DNA from: Campylobacteraceae bacterium
GTDB taxonomy: Bacteria; Campylobacterota; Campylobacteria; Campylobacterales; Sulfurospirillaceae
Direction of reading: 5' to 3'
Assembly (NCBI GenBank): GCA_027055635.1
Contig: JALUMZ010000300.1
Coordinates: 1-6,222, forward strand
Length of the DNA: 6,222 bases
How positions within the stretch are numbered: position 1 is the stretch's first letter; every line of letters begins with the position of its first letter. The notes under the pieces were generated by a model. The model ran no database searches and was not told where the DNA came from. It was given only the letters and a program-made list of their open reading frames with translations. A program made the position numbers and the translations under genes. Of the stretch, positions 5,255 through 6,222 are shown piece after piece.

Positions 5255-6222
5255 ATGTTTAGACTTAGACGCAAAAAAAGTATAAATCAAATAAATATGT
5301 ATGCTATATTTTTTGCAGGTGTTTTTGCTTTTGTTGCGGCTTTTGTTGTTATTTTCAACGAATATCTAGACTTTAACAAAGAGATAGCAAAGTTTGAAAA
5401 AAGCTATATAGATATAAAAAAGAGTGAAATTGTTAAAAAAAGTGGTGGGCTAAGAAAGATAATTGAGTATAACTATAAGAGATCTAAAAACAGTAAAATA
5501 TTGAGACAAAATATAGTTGATATGAGCGAAAATATTTTGTTAGATGAGAAGAATAGGGTAAAATATTTTATTTTCAGAAGAGATATGGGGATGTTCTATT
5601 GTTCAGGAAAAACAAAGTTTTGCGATAGAGTAAAAAAAAGGTTAAGGGAAGATAACGACAATAGCTATAAATTTTTTAATTTTACCTATGAAAAAGATAA
5701 ATATTTGGCTTTCTCTAGAGCTTTTAAAGAGCTAGATATGATTTATGGGAGTATGATTGTTGTAAATGGCTTAGATGATGAGCTTAAAAATAAACAAGTC
5801 GAATACAAAAATAAAATATCAGGATTTATCCTGAAGATATTTTCTCTTACTTTAGTTTTATACATCATTAGTATTTTAAAATATAGATATTTTACTGAAA
5901 AAATTTCTAGTGAGTTAAAGTATATGATTAAAGCTCTTGATGATACATCACTCATCTATAAACACATAGATTTAGAGGAGATAGAGTTTGAAGAGTTTAG
6001 CCAAATAGCTCTACATGTAAATAAAATGATAGATAAAATCAAAACAAAAAATAGAGAACTTGTATCTTTAAATATGGATTTAGAGAGGTTGGTTCAAGCT
6101 AAAACAGATGAGTTGCAAAAATCTATAGAATATACAAAAGAGTTATTGAAATATCAGGATAAATTTGTTAAAAATGCGATACACGAGATAAACACACCTC
6201 TCTCAATTATATTGATAAATAT
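5255..6222 (+). CDS. Membrane sensor histidine kinase (N-terminal part, runs off right edge)
   Basis: This is the input half of a two-component sensor kinase, which would autophosphorylate on histidine and pass the phosphate to a response regulator. From the ATG at 5255 (AAGGGAG site at 5245-5251) the frame is open for 322 codons to the edge. A basic start (MFRLRRKK) precedes the first membrane helix (about 16-34). A mostly helical extracytoplasmic region (about 35-187) is followed by a second helix (about 190-207). The start of the outer domain (EKSYIDIKKSEIVKKSGG) resembles a single-Cache sensor fold, a tentative reading. Two cysteines, Cys116 and Cys123, lie in this outer region. After a HAMP-like linker, a coiled coil (about 260-305) leads to the H-box AIHEINTPLSIIL with His310 as phosphoacceptor. 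The ATPase domain lies outside the window. The ligand and regulator partner are unknown. Confidence 0.88.
   Translation, partial: MFRLRRKKSINQINMYAIFFAGVFAFVAAFVVIFNEYLDFNKEIAKFEKSYIDIKKSEIVKKSGGLRKIIEYNYKRSKNSKILRQNIVDMSENILLDEKNRVKYFIFRRDMGMFYCSGKTKFCDRVKKRLREDNDNSYKFFNFTYEKDKYLAFSRAFKELDMIYGSMIVVNGLDDELKNKQVEYKNKISGFILKIFSLTLVLYIISILKYRYFTEKISSELKYMIKALDDTSLIYKHIDLEEIEFEEFSQIALHVNKMIDKIKTKNRELVSLNMDLERLVQAKTDELQKSIEYTKELLKYQDKFVKNAIHEINTPLSIILIN

Overview
The window is AT-rich DNA with tightly packed genes, leading overlaps, TTG and GTG starts, and strong AAGGAG-type ribosome binding sites. Gene content and protein style (a short agmatine-deiminase-like protein, a FieF-like CDF transporter with a YGRGK loop, a histidine kinase with an HEINTPL H-box) suggest a Campylobacterota (epsilonproteobacterial) genome, Sulfurimonas- or Arcobacter-like. 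That assignment is inference from sequence character, not a database match.

Layout, left to right: (1) 412-1, minus strand, leaving the window: the N-terminal 137 codons of a type I restriction-modification methyltransferase subunit (HsdM). (2) 413-652: a divergent intergenic region holding a probable promoter and an exact 7-1-7 Fur box. (3) 653-3354, plus strand: a ferrous-iron uptake cluster in the order feoA - feoB - feoA. The first FeoA is small and has no cysteine, and its gene overlaps feoB by 8 nt. FeoB (700 aa) is intact, with G-protein and membrane Gate motifs. The second FeoA carries a cysteine-rich C-terminal tail (7 Cys in 110 aa) and sits behind a 40-nt gap with its own candidate -10 box. 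(4) 5206-3351, minus strand: a two-gene operon, an agmatine-deiminase-like (PPAD family) enzyme followed by a FieF-like cation diffusion facilitator, joined by an ATGA start/stop overlap. The CDF gene ends convergently against the second feoA, their stop codons sharing 4 bp. (5) 5219-5242: a perfect inverted repeat that supplies an extended -10 promoter element in both directions. (6) 5255 to the right edge, plus strand: the N-terminal part of a membrane sensor histidine kinase, cut just after the phosphoacceptor H-box.

How the parts may work together: the feo cluster imports Fe(II) under probable Fur repression. The neighbouring CDF transporter exports divalent metals from the cytoplasm, so import and efflux genes lie tail to tail with no terminator between them. 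The link between the deiminase and metal efflux is unexplained. The most unusual items are the cysteine-rich second FeoA, the symmetric bidirectional promoter, and the overlapping import/efflux gene ends. I found no mobile element, CRISPR array, tRNA or rRNA.
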